NCBI GenBank assembly: GCA_963582065.1
Contig: CAUZRQ010000015.1
Span: forward strand, 10,255-74,254
Length of the DNA stretch: 64,000 nucleotides
Direction of reading: 5' to 3'
DNA from: UBA8437 sp963582065
GTDB lineage: Bacteria > Planctomycetota > Planctomycetia > Planctomycetales > Planctomycetaceae
The notes under the pieces were generated by a model. That model was not told the DNA's origin and ran no database searches. It worked only from the letters and a program-made list of their open reading frames with translations. The position numbers and the translations under genes were made by a program. Below are positions 25,936 to 35,549 of this stretch, piece after piece (positions within the stretch are counted from its first letter, which is position 1; every line of letters begins with the position of its first letter).

Positions 25936-28900
25936 GTGAGATTGGTCGGAAACGCAGTCCTGGGCCTGCTGCTGGTCGTTGCCGGACCGCCGTGCGAGGC
26001 GTCGGCCGTTCGGCCGGACCAGGATGACGCCGACTTGCACGCCGTCACGCAGGTGGGGCGCCGCGTGGCGTGGGCTGTTGGTGACCGGGGCGTGGCGTGG
26101 ACCACGCGAGATGCCGGGCTGACGTGGACGGCCGTGTCGCTTCCCGGCCACGTCGCATGCCGCAGCGTCTGCTTTTTGTCTAACCGTGTCGGATGGGTGG
26201 CCGGGTCGGATGAACGTCCCGGCCGAGCCGGCGGAGTCGTGTTGGCGACCCGGGACGGCGGGGCGCACTGGAAGACCATCCGGCTTCCGGTCGACCAGGT
26301 CCGGCATGTCCGCTTCTTCGATCTCCAGCACGGATTGGTCGTCGGCCAGGGGAATGCGGGGAACCCCTCCGGCGTTGTGGAAACTCGGGACGGTGGCCAC
26401 ACCTGGAGACCACTCGCCGGAACGTTGTTCGACGATTGGCGGACGGCGGCATTCTCCAATGAGGGCCACGGTGTCGTAGCTGGCGGCAGTCTGCAGACCG
26501 GGACCATCAGCGAGGCCGCTGTGCTGACGAGTGACGGGGGTCCGCGGACTCGCCGGGCGTGGTGGGGTTCCGCAATCGGCGGTCGACGCTCCGCCTGGCT
26601 GGTCGGCGATGCTGCCGCGGTCCTGTTTCGGTCTCCGAACCGCTCGGCGTGGAGTACTCCGGAGACGCCTTTGCCGGGCGGATTGGCCAACACGACAAAC
26701 TTCCGCGCCGTGGCAGCCTCGGGCCAGCAGGCCTGGATCTCTGGATCTCCCGGGAGCACGGTCTGGCACACGCCCGACGGCGGTCGGCATTGGGAACGAC
26801 AGGCTACCGGACAGACATTGCCGCTCAATGCAATCTCCATCAACAGCGACGGGCACGGATTCGCAGTCGGGGCGCTTGGAGTCATCCTGCGAACCACAGA
26901 TGCCGGCGATCACTGGACAACAATTCGTGGTCACGGACGTCGCTTGGCGATGCTCGCAATCCATGTCACGTCGAGCACCCTTCCGTTGGGCGTGATCGCA
27001 CGTGACAGCGCCGAATCCGGATATCGCTCGGCAGGCTTTCTGTTTTCGGTTTCGCCTGCCGAGTGGCGAGAAGCCGATCGGGCCGTGCGGTCTTTGGGCG
27101 GGCAGGGCGTCGACACAGGATGGCGGCTGGGCGTGGATCAGCCCGAATTGTCTCGCAATGCAAAACAACTCGAGCAGAGATGGCGGATCGAAGCCGAAGA
27201 GCCACTGGATGACATGCTGGTCGGCCGTCTGATCGGACTGTTCCGGACATGGCGACCCAGCGTTGTGATTATCGACTCCGGGGACCAGGGCGATCACGCC
27301 GCACGCCTGGTACGTCAGTCTGTGATCCGCGCGATCCGCCACTCGGCTGATCCCACTCGTTGGGCGGTTCCAGCCGCTCTGACCGGTCTGACGCCGTGGG
27401 CGGCGAGCCGACTGTTCGAGCGGACATCGAGCTCGGGAGCCGTAGCGGTGCGGGTTGGACCGGACACGCTGCTCCATCGCCACGCAGAGACAGTGGGGGC
27501 CGTTGTTCACCGCAGTCGACTCACGCTGTCCGGGACTCAAGGTCGGGTGTGGACCGGCGATGGATTGAAGCGAACCGTGGGCAGCGGACGTCCGCTGGGA
27601 GATTCGGTTTGCCAGGGACTCGGACTCGCAGCCGGCAGCCAGGCGCGCCGAAGTGTTCCATCGGCTCTTGCGGACTCCGACCGGAATGGCGAAATCGCGA
27701 GAAGACGGAGTCTCGCATTGGCGGCATGGATACGTTTGGCAGATTCCGGGTCGCGACCGTTTTCCGCTCTCCAGGGAGAACTGCCGACACTGTTGCGTGG
27801 AATGGATGACCGGCGAGCGGGCTGGAGTCTCTGGAACCTCGCCGAGCGTTTTCGGGACGCCGGCGATTTGCCGCTGGCCGAATCTCTGCTTACCGAACTG
27901 GTGGCACGCTACCCAAGCCACGACGCGTCAGCGGCGGCATCAATTCAACTGCTGGGGGGCATGGTGAGCCGGGAACGCCGATGGCAGAGGCTGAAGCGGA
28001 CAGGCCGCAAGGCCGTCGTGACGGCCCCCGTCGCACAGCGGCCGACCAACGGCACGCAATCCGGAGGTGGCTTTTCGATTGCGACGCGGAGTTTCGAACG
28101 TCCAATACGACTTGCCACTAAGGCTGATTGGCGTTCCGAAGCCGCCAAGGCCGAGATGGCCCACGCGGTGCAATTGGCCAAGGGCTTGAGACGCCAATCG
28201 GCGGCGCTGTTTGAAATTGCAGAGACACAGTTGACGCTGGCCGCGTTGTTTCGGTCCCGTCAATCGGCTCATCTGGCCGATCGATTCTATCGCCGACTGG
28301 CCACCCGGCCCGGGCCGTGGCAGTCAATCGCCGCGCAGGAGGTCTGGCTGGCCGACCGGAACGGAACACCTCCGACACGGTCGGTTGTCTGCCAGGAAGC
28401 GGTTGGCAGGCCGGTGCTTGACGGTGTCCTCTCGGATCCCTGCTGGGAATACGCGACGGAGATGCGGCTGAAGTCAACTCGCCGATTGTCGATCACAAAA
28501 GACGCATGCTTCGCGCTGGTTGCATGCGACGACCGCCACCTGTACTTGGGGGCTCGAATGGAACGGACCACGACGCCGGGCCAGGGGACTGCGACGGGCC
28601 GTTCCTTCGACGCTGATCACACGGGTTTCGACCGCCTGACGGTTTTCCTCGATACGGATCGGGATTATCAGCTCGGTTACGAGTTGACGATCGACGAGCG
28701 AGGCCAGGTCAGCGAACGCTGCGGCAAGGATCCCGCCTGGAACCCTCGCTGTCATGTGGCCGTCGACAGCGACGATTCCGCGTGGCGGTTTGAAATGGCG
28801 ATTCCCTGGACGGAACTGGCTGCAGGCCGCCCCGCATCGGCCTCTTGCTGGGGACTGAGGCTTACGCGGACAATTCCCGCCATCGGTTGGCAGGGGTGGG

Positions 28901-28989
28901 GTGGCGTAGCCGATGAGCGAGGAGCACCCTCGATCGGCGCCGGATTGATGACGTTTGCGGGTGGGCCGTCAGCGGAGCGTCGTCGATGA
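25936..28989 (+). CDS. Large exported protein with Ycf48-like propeller and C-terminal CBM9-like domain
   Basis: This protein of about 1017 residues has a signal-like hydrophobic N-terminus (VRLVGNAVLGLLLVVAG; GTG at 25936 chosen because longer starts lack it). About residues 30-350 hold repeated W-x-x-G-x-x-G strands such as AWAVGDRGVAWTTRDAGLTW. These belong to the Ycf48/BNR-type beta-propeller. The middle (about 360-560) has WRPSVVIIDSGDQGDHAARLV, faintly PIG-L-like. The last about 200 residues (VLDGVLSDPCWEYA, DHTGFDRLTVFLDTDRD) fit CBM9/DOMON-like carbohydrate- or heme-binding domains. A role outside the cytoplasm is inferred; substrate is unknown. Confidence 0.6.
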   Translation: MRLVGNAVLGLLLVVAGPPCEASAVRPDQDDADLHAVTQVGRRVAWAVGDRGVAWTTRDAGLTWTAVSLPGHVACRSVCFLSNRVGWVAGSDERPGRAGGVVLATRDGGAHWKTIRLPVDQVRHVRFFDLQHGLVVGQGNAGNPSGVVETRDGGHTWRPLAGTLFDDWRTAAFSNEGHGVVAGGSLQTGTISEAAVLTSDGGPRTRRAWWGSAIGGRRSAWLVGDAAAVLFRSPNRSAWSTPETPLPGGLANTTNFRAVAASGQQAWISGSPGSTVWHTPDGGRHWERQATGQTLPLNAISINSDGHGFAVGALGVILRTTDAGDHWTTIRGHGRRLAMLAIHVTSSTLPLGVIARDSAESGYRSAGFLFSVSPAEWREADRAVRSLGGQGVDTGWRLGVDQPELSRNAKQLEQRWRIEAEEPLDDMLVGRLIGLFRTWRPSVVIIDSGDQGDHAARLVRQSVIRAIRHSADPTRWAVPAALTGLTPWAASRLFERTSSSGAVAVRVGPDTLLHRHAETVGAVVHRSRLTLSGTQGRVWTGDGLKRTVGSGRPLGDSVCQGLGLAAGSQARRSVPSALADSDRNGEIARRRSLALAAWIRLADSGSRPFSALQGELPTLLRGMDDRRAGWSLWNLAERFRDAGDLPLAESLLTELVARYPSHDASAAASIQLLGGMVSRERRWQRLKRTGRKAVVTAPVAQRPTNGTQSGGGFSIATRSFERPIRLATKADWRSEAAKAEMAHAVQLAKGLRRQSAALFEIAETQLTLAALFRSRQSAHLADRFYRRLATRPGPWQSIAAQEVWLADRNGTPPTRSVVCQEAVGRPVLDGVLSDPCWEYATEMRLKSTRRLSITKDACFALVACDDRHLYLGARMERTTTPGQGTATGRSFDADHTGFDRLTVFLDTDRDYQLGYELTIDERGQVSERCGKDPAWNPRCHVAVDSDDSAWRFEMAIPWTELAAGRPASASCWGLRLTRTIPAIGWQGWGGVADERGAPSIGAGLMTFAGGPSAERRR

Positions 28990-29064
28990 ACGTGTCGACT
29001 GCCCGCGTGGGGTGTGTTTCGGGGAATCGATGCTGCTCACGGCGGGAAGAGGTGGGTTGGAACC

Positions 29065-30018
29065 GTGAGTGAGATGGGTCTGTTGGTTGGGATGGACGAG
29101 GCCGGGTACGGGCCGAATCTGGGCCCATTGGTCATCGCCGCAACCGCCTGGAACACGCCCGGTCTCCCATCGGATTTCGATGCCTGGATGATGTTTGCCG
29201 ATGTCCTCGGTCGCCCACCGGTGGACCGTGATCGGCTGCCGGTCGGTGATTCGAAGGCAATCTACACGGCGGGCGGGTCACTGGAACGACTCGAAACAGC
29301 CGTCCTGGCGTTTCTGCGGCTTTGTGGACTGAATCCACGTAGCTTCGAGGAACTCTGCAACACGCTCAGCCCGACGACGAGCGTGTCGTTGGGTCCGGCA
29401 CCGTGGTTCTGCGGGACAGCGGCATCAATACCCGTCGCCGCTGAAGCATCGAGAATCAACCGGTTTGCCAATCGGTGGTCTGAACTGTGTGATGAGCATG
29501 GCCTGGGCCGTCCGTTGGTCGCTGCCCGCGTCTTGACGGCAGCCACCTACAATGCGGCCCTGGAAGTGACCCAGAACAAGGCGCTGCTGCTGTCTCGACA
29601 CAGCCTGGGCCTGTTGGCCGAGTTGGTCGACCCTGATGGAGATCACCCCACGCTGGTCCTTTCCGATAAGCACGGTGGACGAAATCGATATGACGGTCTG
29701 CTGTCCGAGGCCTTCGGTGACCGCCTGGTGATGCGCCGCGAGGAGGGTGCCGACAGCAGCAGTTACCGGCTGGGGTCGATGGATGTTCGATTTCAGCCCA
29801 AAGGCGAACGCCATTTCCCGGTGGCACTGGCGTCGATGGTGGCGAAGTACACGCGAGAAATTGCGATGGCAGCGTTCAATGCCTACTGGAACACCACCTG
29901 CCCGGAAGTCCGCTCGACGAGGGGGTACCCGGTGGACGCGAAGCGATTTCGGAACGACATCGGAGATCGGCTGGAGGAACTGGGGATTGATGAGTCGGTG
30001 TTCTGGCGACAGAAGTGA
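29065..30018 (+). CDS. Divergent ribonuclease HII-like protein
   Basis: This protein of about 317 residues opens with LLVGMDEAGYGPNLGPLVIAA, close to the RNase HII signature (D-E-A-G metal-binding acidic pair). VGDSKAIY follows, and LVLSDKHGGRNRYDGLL supplies another acidic residue. It is about 100 residues longer than typical RNase HII and lacks the usual spacing, so the exact substrate is uncertain. It probably cleaves RNA in RNA-DNA hybrids or a related structure. GTG 29065 follows AGAGGTGGG; the ATG at 29074 is possible. It is convergent with the ceramidase-like gene, separated by a single base. Confidence 0.65.
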   Translation: MSEMGLLVGMDEAGYGPNLGPLVIAATAWNTPGLPSDFDAWMMFADVLGRPPVDRDRLPVGDSKAIYTAGGSLERLETAVLAFLRLCGLNPRSFEELCNTLSPTTSVSLGPAPWFCGTAASIPVAAEASRINRFANRWSELCDEHGLGRPLVAARVLTAATYNAALEVTQNKALLLSRHSLGLLAELVDPDGDHPTLVLSDKHGGRNRYDGLLSEAFGDRLVMRREEGADSSSYRLGSMDVRFQPKGERHFPVALASMVAKYTREIAMAAFNAYWNTTCPEVRSTRGYPVDAKRFRNDIGDRLEELGIDESVFWRQK

Positions 30019-31449
30019 TCAGCGCGGGACAGACAGCCGTTCTATGATCGCGTCGCGGAGTCGCTCGAGGCATCCCGTTGCGAGCAGGCTCACCTGCACC
30101 TGGTAAAGGGCTTTTTCGTAGCTGTCCTTTGTCGGCAGGTAGCTGCAGCACGATCCGTCGGACAGAACGCCGACGATGATCGTGCGTTCGGGAAACGCAG
30201 TCTGCAGATCGCGCTGCAGCTGGTGGTACGGTTCACCTTCGACGAGCACGATGTCCGCGTCGCCGCACCGCAGAATATCGACCTGCAGTGGATAGACGTC
30301 TCCCGGCGGCAATGGGGCCACCCGCTCCCATTCGCGCCGACACCGTTCGGCCATCGCGCGAGCCGTTCCGGCACGATCGGGCTTGGACACATCGGCGTTC
30401 TGCGACTGCTGTTCCCAGTCTCTCAATTCCGACTCGATGGTCTCAACATCACGAAGGTCGCTGCGGTAATCAAGCTCCACGTGGAAGCGGTCGTGCGAGA
30501 GGGGCATTTCATCGTCAGGCCAACCCTCGAATCGCCATTCTCCCAGCGTGGCGCCGGAAAGGACCGGTCCCTGGTACTCGAAGTCACCTGCGGCATGATC
30601 CAGCGAGTGCCATGCGCCCAGCGCGGCGTGTCCGACCTGCCGTCCGTTACTGTCGGCAACCGATACGTCACCGACAAAACCGTGACGCGGGCCAATGTCT
30701 CCGCACGGAGCCAGGAGAAACTGGCACGGCGCACCGGTGCCGGATTCGATGGTCTCCCGCATCGCACCGATGTAGTCCGGGCTGATCAGCGTGTTCTCCC
30801 ACGCCAGTGTTGTGGGATGGCAGGGATAGGTGACCAGCGAACCCAGTTCGCCGCCGTCCAGAGATCGCACACGGACAACATGCACCGGGATCTCCCACCA
30901 GTCTGCCGGGTTGAAACCGCAGACGTATTGACCATCTGCCGGGTCCTGGAAGTCTCGGTGAGCGGCCATGCCACAGTCCGCCTTGGCAAACAACGCCCGG
31001 GCTGGCGACAGCGAGTCGAGCGCCTCCCGGACCGCGTCGACGGTCAGTCCCTGGAGCGTGTCGAGGTAGGGGGCAATCATGTCGCCGCCGGGCTGGCCGG
31101 CTCGTTCACTGCAGATGTGGCCGGCCGAATGCGAATGGCCGAAGGAGAAGGCCAGTCGTGAATCGTCGACACCCGGCAGGGCTGTCGAGACGCCCTGCCG
31201 CATGGCTTTCATGTCGCCGGGACGCAGCAGGCAGTGGTCACTGGTGACAAGGACCGAGCAGGACGTGGGGTCGGCGTTGTCGCTGAATGCGGTGGCCGTC
31301 ACTCGAATCGGACGATGGACACCGGTGGCCACGTCGTGGTTCGCGGCGCCCCAGAAACGGTGGAAGATTCCCACCGGCGGCGTGGCATCACGTTGGGCGA
31401 TGCCGAAATGAAGTCGGGCATGATGAGTGGCGACTCGTGGACGATTCAT
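30019..31449 (-). CDS. Neutral/alkaline ceramidase-like protein
   Basis: This 476-residue protein begins HFGIAQRDATPPVGI, the opening strand of the neutral-ceramidase N-terminal domain. Histidine-rich motifs follow: SFGHSHSAGHI and TYPCHPTTLAWENTLISPDY. These match the zinc-binding pattern of that family, although the classical full-length ceramidases are longer. Without a clear signal peptide its location is uncertain. Planctomycetes often carry several such proteins with unknown substrates. The ATG at 31449 lies 7 bases after the nadE stop, so it is the second gene of a nadE operon. Confidence 0.65.
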   Translation of the reverse strand: MNRPRVATHHARLHFGIAQRDATPPVGIFHRFWGAANHDVATGVHRPIRVTATAFSDNADPTSCSVLVTSDHCLLRPGDMKAMRQGVSTALPGVDDSRLAFSFGHSHSAGHICSERAGQPGGDMIAPYLDTLQGLTVDAVREALDSLSPARALFAKADCGMAAHRDFQDPADGQYVCGFNPADWWEIPVHVVRVRSLDGGELGSLVTYPCHPTTLAWENTLISPDYIGAMRETIESGTGAPCQFLLAPCGDIGPRHGFVGDVSVADSNGRQVGHAALGAWHSLDHAAGDFEYQGPVLSGATLGEWRFEGWPDDEMPLSHDRFHVELDYRSDLRDVETIESELRDWEQQSQNADVSKPDRAGTARAMAERCRREWERVAPLPPGDVYPLQVDILRCGDADIVLVEGEPYHQLQRDLQTAFPERTIIVGVLSDGSCCSYLPTKDSYEKALYQVQVSLLATGCLERLRDAIIERLSVPR

Positions 31450-31456
31450 TTGTGTC

Positions 31457-33118
31457 TCACAGTGACTCGAACCGGGCGGCCATGGGCATTCTGCGACCAC
31501 TGCCAAATGCACGGGCGGACAACTTGATTCCGGGCGGCATCTGGCGTCGCTTGAACTCGTTGCGGTCCAGTCGCTTGGCGACCCACGTCACGGTCTCTTG
31601 CGGAAACTCGTCGGCAAGGCTCTCCAGGGATCTCTCTTCCTCAATCAAGCCCTTGAGGATCGCATCCAGCACCGGGTACTCGGGCAGCGTGTCCTGGTCG
31701 ACCTGCCCGGGCGCCAGTTCGGCACTGGGGGGCTTGTTCAACGTCCCGTCGGGAATCGGTGGCCCATTCGGCCACGTGGCGTTGATGTGTCGGGCGAGCA
31801 AGTACACGTCGTTCTTGAAAACGTCACAGAGAACTGCGAACCCCCCGGCCATGTCCCCGTACAGCGTGCAGTACCCGATCGCCAATTCGCTCTTGTTGCC
31901 GGTCGCAAGGGCCAGCCAGCCGTTGTGGTTGCTGCGGATCATCACCAGCGCTCCACGAATACGAGCCTGGAGATTCTGGTCGGCCAGGCCGGCGGGATCT
32001 GAGGCCAGTTCTGCTCCGACGACCACTGACTCGGTGTAGGCCGCGTGCACGGACTCGATCGGCAACACCTGGTGGTCAATTCCCAGCGTTTCGGCCAGGT
32101 CACGTGCGTCGGAAATGCTGTGATCACTGCTGAACCGACTGGGCATCAGCAGGGCATGCACGTGGGTTGGTCCGACGGCCTGCGCCGCGATACAGGCAGC
32201 CACGGCACTGTCGATGCCGCCCGAGAGCCCCAGGATGCAGTCGCTGAATCCGCACTTGTTCATGTAGTCGCGAAGTCCGAGCGTCAGTGCCTCGAATAGT
32301 GCGAATTCTCGAGGCAGGGACTGATCGGGAACTGGCGTCGACAGATCCTCGGTGTCGATCACCACCAGAGACTCCTCGAAGGCGGGCAGTCGGGCGGCGA
32401 GGGAGCCGTGGTCGTCGAGGAGGAAGCTCTGGCCGTCGAAGACGAGGTCGTCATTGCCCCCCACTTGATTGACGAAGGCCAACGGCAGGCGGTGCGCACG
32501 GACCTGTCGGCGACCGAGTTCGATTCGGCGGTCGGGTTTGTTGATTTCGAACGGGCTGGCCGAGAGATTAACCAGCAGGTCGACGCCGGCGGCGGCCAAG
32601 TCGGCGACCGGATCCGGACGGGGCGACGCCGGATCGTGATAGAACGTGTCCGGTTCACCCCACCAGGCGTCCTCGCAGATATGGACTCCCAGTCGCAGTC
32701 CGTCGAAAAGGATCGGACGCACGCTGTCGCCGGAGCGGAAGTACCGCTGCTCGTCGAAGACGTCGTAATTGGGCAACAGCGTCTTCTGGATCGTCTGTTG
32801 AACCCGACCCGAGTGCAGCAGGCTGGCGGCATTGGCAATCCGGCCATCGGGAACGTCGCGATGAGTGGGATGCCCGACAAGCAGGGCCATGCCCTCGGGC
32901 ACTTCGGCGGCGATTTGCTCCACCACGCGGTCACATGCGTCCACGAAGGACTCTCGTAGAAGCAGGTCCTTGGGCGGATAGCCGCTGATGAGCAACTCGG
33001 GCGTGACCACCAGCTTGGCACCGTCGCGCGAAGCACTCCCGACGGCGGCAAGCGCCAATGCCGCATTCGAGCGGATGGCGCCGACAGTCGGGTTCAACTG
33101 GGCCAGGGCGATCTTCAC
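31457..33118 (-). CDS. nadE: Glutamine-dependent NAD+ synthetase
   Basis: This 553-residue fusion has an N-terminal nitrilase-type glutaminase and a C-terminal ATP-dependent NAD synthetase. The nitrilase half shows KIALAQLNPTVGAI, the Glu in TPELLISGYPPKD and the catalytic Cys in VHICEDAWWGE. The synthetase half has the PP-loop LGLSGGIDSAVAAC and NKSELAIGYCTLYGDMAGGFA. It makes NAD from deamido-NAD, glutamine and ATP. GTG 33118 is used since homologues start at this point; an ATG at 33178 would add 20 residues. It is divergent from the DUF1549 gene. Confidence 0.95.
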   Translation of the reverse strand: MKIALAQLNPTVGAIRSNAALALAAVGSASRDGAKLVVTPELLISGYPPKDLLLRESFVDACDRVVEQIAAEVPEGMALLVGHPTHRDVPDGRIANAASLLHSGRVQQTIQKTLLPNYDVFDEQRYFRSGDSVRPILFDGLRLGVHICEDAWWGEPDTFYHDPASPRPDPVADLAAAGVDLLVNLSASPFEINKPDRRIELGRRQVRAHRLPLAFVNQVGGNDDLVFDGQSFLLDDHGSLAARLPAFEESLVVIDTEDLSTPVPDQSLPREFALFEALTLGLRDYMNKCGFSDCILGLSGGIDSAVAACIAAQAVGPTHVHALLMPSRFSSDHSISDARDLAETLGIDHQVLPIESVHAAYTESVVVGAELASDPAGLADQNLQARIRGALVMIRSNHNGWLALATGNKSELAIGYCTLYGDMAGGFAVLCDVFKNDVYLLARHINATWPNGPPIPDGTLNKPPSAELAPGQVDQDTLPEYPVLDAILKGLIEEERSLESLADEFPQETVTWVAKRLDRNEFKRRQMPPGIKLSARAFGSGRRMPMAARFESL

Positions 33119-33266
33119 GGGACAACCGGCCAACGACAGGGCAACGTGAGCATCCCAGACTAGTCCGGTCGATATCATGGGGGAAGTCCGTCCACATGAT
33201 CGCCTTGGGTCGAGCAACGGGGGGATGCTAGAATGCCACCGTCTGACCTGCCGGAACGGCCTTGAT

Positions 33267-35522
33267 ATGCGCGGACCCATCATTCTCGCCTGCTGTATGG
33301 CACTCGGCATGAGGGGTGTGTCCCTTGCCGAGGAATCGGCTGGAGTTCCAGGCGACGGGTCTGGGCAAAGTGACCATTGGGCCTTTCAGCCAATCCAGAA
33401 GCCACCGATACCGGCCACGCGTTTCACCGAGCGAATCCGAAACCCCATCGACTCCTTTGTCTTCGGACGACTGGATTCCGAAGGCTTGGTTCCTCGGCCG
33501 ACTGCCGATCAACTGACTCTGCATCGACGTGTGTCGCTGGATCTCCTGGGGCTTCCGCCATCCCCCGCTGAACAACGCCGTTTTGCACAGGACACCCGGC
33601 CCGGTGCCTGGGAGCGACTGGTCGCGAGGTTGCTGGTGAGGCCGGAATTTGGAGAGCGGTGGGCCAGGCATTGGCTCGATGTGGCACGCTATGGAGAATC
33701 GAACGGGTACGAGCGAGATGGGTCCAAGCCGAACGCGTGGCGGTTTCGTGACTACGTGATTGCCGCATTCAATGACGACCTACCGTTCGACCGGTTTCTG
33801 GCGGAACAGTTGGCTGGAGACGAGGTCGAGGGCAGTGACGCTCGGTCACAGATCGCGACGACATTTCTGCGACTGGGCACATGGGATGACGAACCCGCTG
33901 ATCCGTTTGCCGACCGGTTTGACCAACTGGATGACATCCTGGCCACCACTGCATCGGCCTTTCTCGGTATCACGCTGCGTTGTGCACGATGCCACGACCA
34001 CAAGTTCGAGCCGCTCTCTCAAGAGGACTACTACGGCATTCTCGCGGTGTTCACACCGTTGAAGCGTCCCGAGAAGATCAAGTCGGCGACACACCGCGAG
34101 GAATTCGATCGTGAAGTGGGAACGCCGGCCGAACTGGCGGCTTATCGCGCGGGGGTCAAGAAGTGTGACCAGACGCTCGATCAGTTGAAGAATCAGCAGG
34201 CAACGCTGATTTCACGGGTTCGTGCTCGAGTGCTCAAAGCGGCCGCGGGTGGGGATGATCCGAAGATCTCCAGCGAGATCGCCCGAGCTTTCCTGGCTGA
34301 CGCCAAGACGTTGAACGATCAACAGAAGGATCTCGTCAAGAAGAACGCCAAGAAGGTCGAGCAGCACGTTTCGGAGTCATATTCCGAGTCCGAACGTGAC
34401 GAGCGTTTGCGACTGGCCGCCGAGATCGCAGCGGTTGCGGCCACCAGGCCGGCACAGCCCACCCGTGCGTACATCTGGTATGAGGACACGCCGAAGGCCG
34501 GCCAGACGCGATTGTTTGAACGTGGCGATCCCTACCAGCCGAAGCGCGTCGTGAGTCCGAATGTTCCCGCGGTCCTGCGGAGCGGCACACTGCCGGCCCC
34601 GAAGCCGCTGAAAACGAGCACCGGCCGCCGCCTGTGGCTGGCCCGATGGATGACGTCTCGCGCCAATCCGCTGGTCGCCCGTGTATTCGTCAACCGTGTG
34701 TGGCAGCACCTGTTGGGTGAAGGGCTGGTGACCACCGAGAGCAACTTTGGGGAAATGGGCGACGTTCCGTTTCACCAGGATCTGCTGGATTGGCTGGCAG
34801 CGGACCTGGTCGATTCGGGCTGGAAGATCAAGCGATTGCTGCAACAGATCGTCACGTCAGCCGTCTACCGCATGGACTCGCGTACAGAGGTCCAATCGGC
34901 GATGGCCGATCCACAGGAACGATTGCTGTGGCGATTTCGTCAGCGGCGGCTCGATGCCGAGGCGTTCCGTGATTCGGTTCTTGCCGTTACCGGCCAGCTG
35001 AACCGGACGATGCGCGGTCCGAGCGTGTACCCCACGCTGCCCGGAGCCGTCCTGGCCGGACAGTCGCGACCAGGGAGCGGATGGGGCAAGGCCGTGGCAC
35101 AAAGCGAAGGACGTCGCAGCGTGTACATTTTCTCCAAACGCAGCCTGGCTGTTCCGGAACTGGCGTTGCTGGATGCGCCCAATTCTGCCGACAGCTGTTC
35201 TCAGCGTGCTGTGTCGACAACCGGCCCGCAGGCGTTGACGTTTCTCAACGGGGCGTTCATGACGTCGCGAGCTGCTGCCTTTGCCAAACGCCTGGTGGCC
35301 GAGGCGGGCCCGCGTCGGCAGGATCAAGTCGAATTGGCCTTTCGTCTGGCGATGTGTCGCCGCCCGTCTGCCGACGAGATACAGCTGTCGATTGCCTTTC
35401 TGTCGGGCCAGGCCAAGCTGCCAACCAGGGGCAAGCAGCCCGACAGTGACCCGGCAAGACGGGCGCTGAAGGCCCTGTGCCTGGTGCTGTTGAACACCAA
35501 CGAGTTCGCCTACACACGGTGA
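33267..35522 (+). CDS. DUF1549/DUF1553 planctomycete protein (no cytochrome domain)
   Basis: This 751-residue exported protein has a short hydrophobic start (MRGPIILACCMALGMRG). NPIDSFVFGRLDSEGL and RRVSLDLLGLPPS follow, which mark the DUF1549 domain. In that domain lies CARCHDHKFEPL, a CxxCH sequence that could bind heme or metal. A charged coiled insert lies around residues 290-390, and DUF1553 follows (NPLVARVFVNRVWQHLLGEGLV; DAPNSADSC). The usual PSCyt1 cytochrome domain is missing. The DUF1501 gene starts 27 bases after the stop, so the two work as a pair of unknown function. Confidence 0.88.
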   Translation: MRGPIILACCMALGMRGVSLAEESAGVPGDGSGQSDHWAFQPIQKPPIPATRFTERIRNPIDSFVFGRLDSEGLVPRPTADQLTLHRRVSLDLLGLPPSPAEQRRFAQDTRPGAWERLVARLLVRPEFGERWARHWLDVARYGESNGYERDGSKPNAWRFRDYVIAAFNDDLPFDRFLAEQLAGDEVEGSDARSQIATTFLRLGTWDDEPADPFADRFDQLDDILATTASAFLGITLRCARCHDHKFEPLSQEDYYGILAVFTPLKRPEKIKSATHREEFDREVGTPAELAAYRAGVKKCDQTLDQLKNQQATLISRVRARVLKAAAGGDDPKISSEIARAFLADAKTLNDQQKDLVKKNAKKVEQHVSESYSESERDERLRLAAEIAAVAATRPAQPTRAYIWYEDTPKAGQTRLFERGDPYQPKRVVSPNVPAVLRSGTLPAPKPLKTSTGRRLWLARWMTSRANPLVARVFVNRVWQHLLGEGLVTTESNFGEMGDVPFHQDLLDWLAADLVDSGWKIKRLLQQIVTSAVYRMDSRTEVQSAMADPQERLLWRFRQRRLDAEAFRDSVLAVTGQLNRTMRGPSVYPTLPGAVLAGQSRPGSGWGKAVAQSEGRRSVYIFSKRSLAVPELALLDAPNSADSCSQRAVSTTGPQALTFLNGAFMTSRAAAFAKRLVAEAGPRRQDQVELAFRLAMCRRPSADEIQLSIAFLSGQAKLPTRGKQPDSDPARRALKALCLVLLNTNEFAYTR

Positions 35523-35549
35523 ACGAGACCCGGCGAGAATTGCGCAGTC

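Noticed and set aside
25894..27921. Long minus-strand frame opposite the propeller gene
   Set aside because: Composition is arginine/serine/proline-rich shadow translation with no domain pattern.
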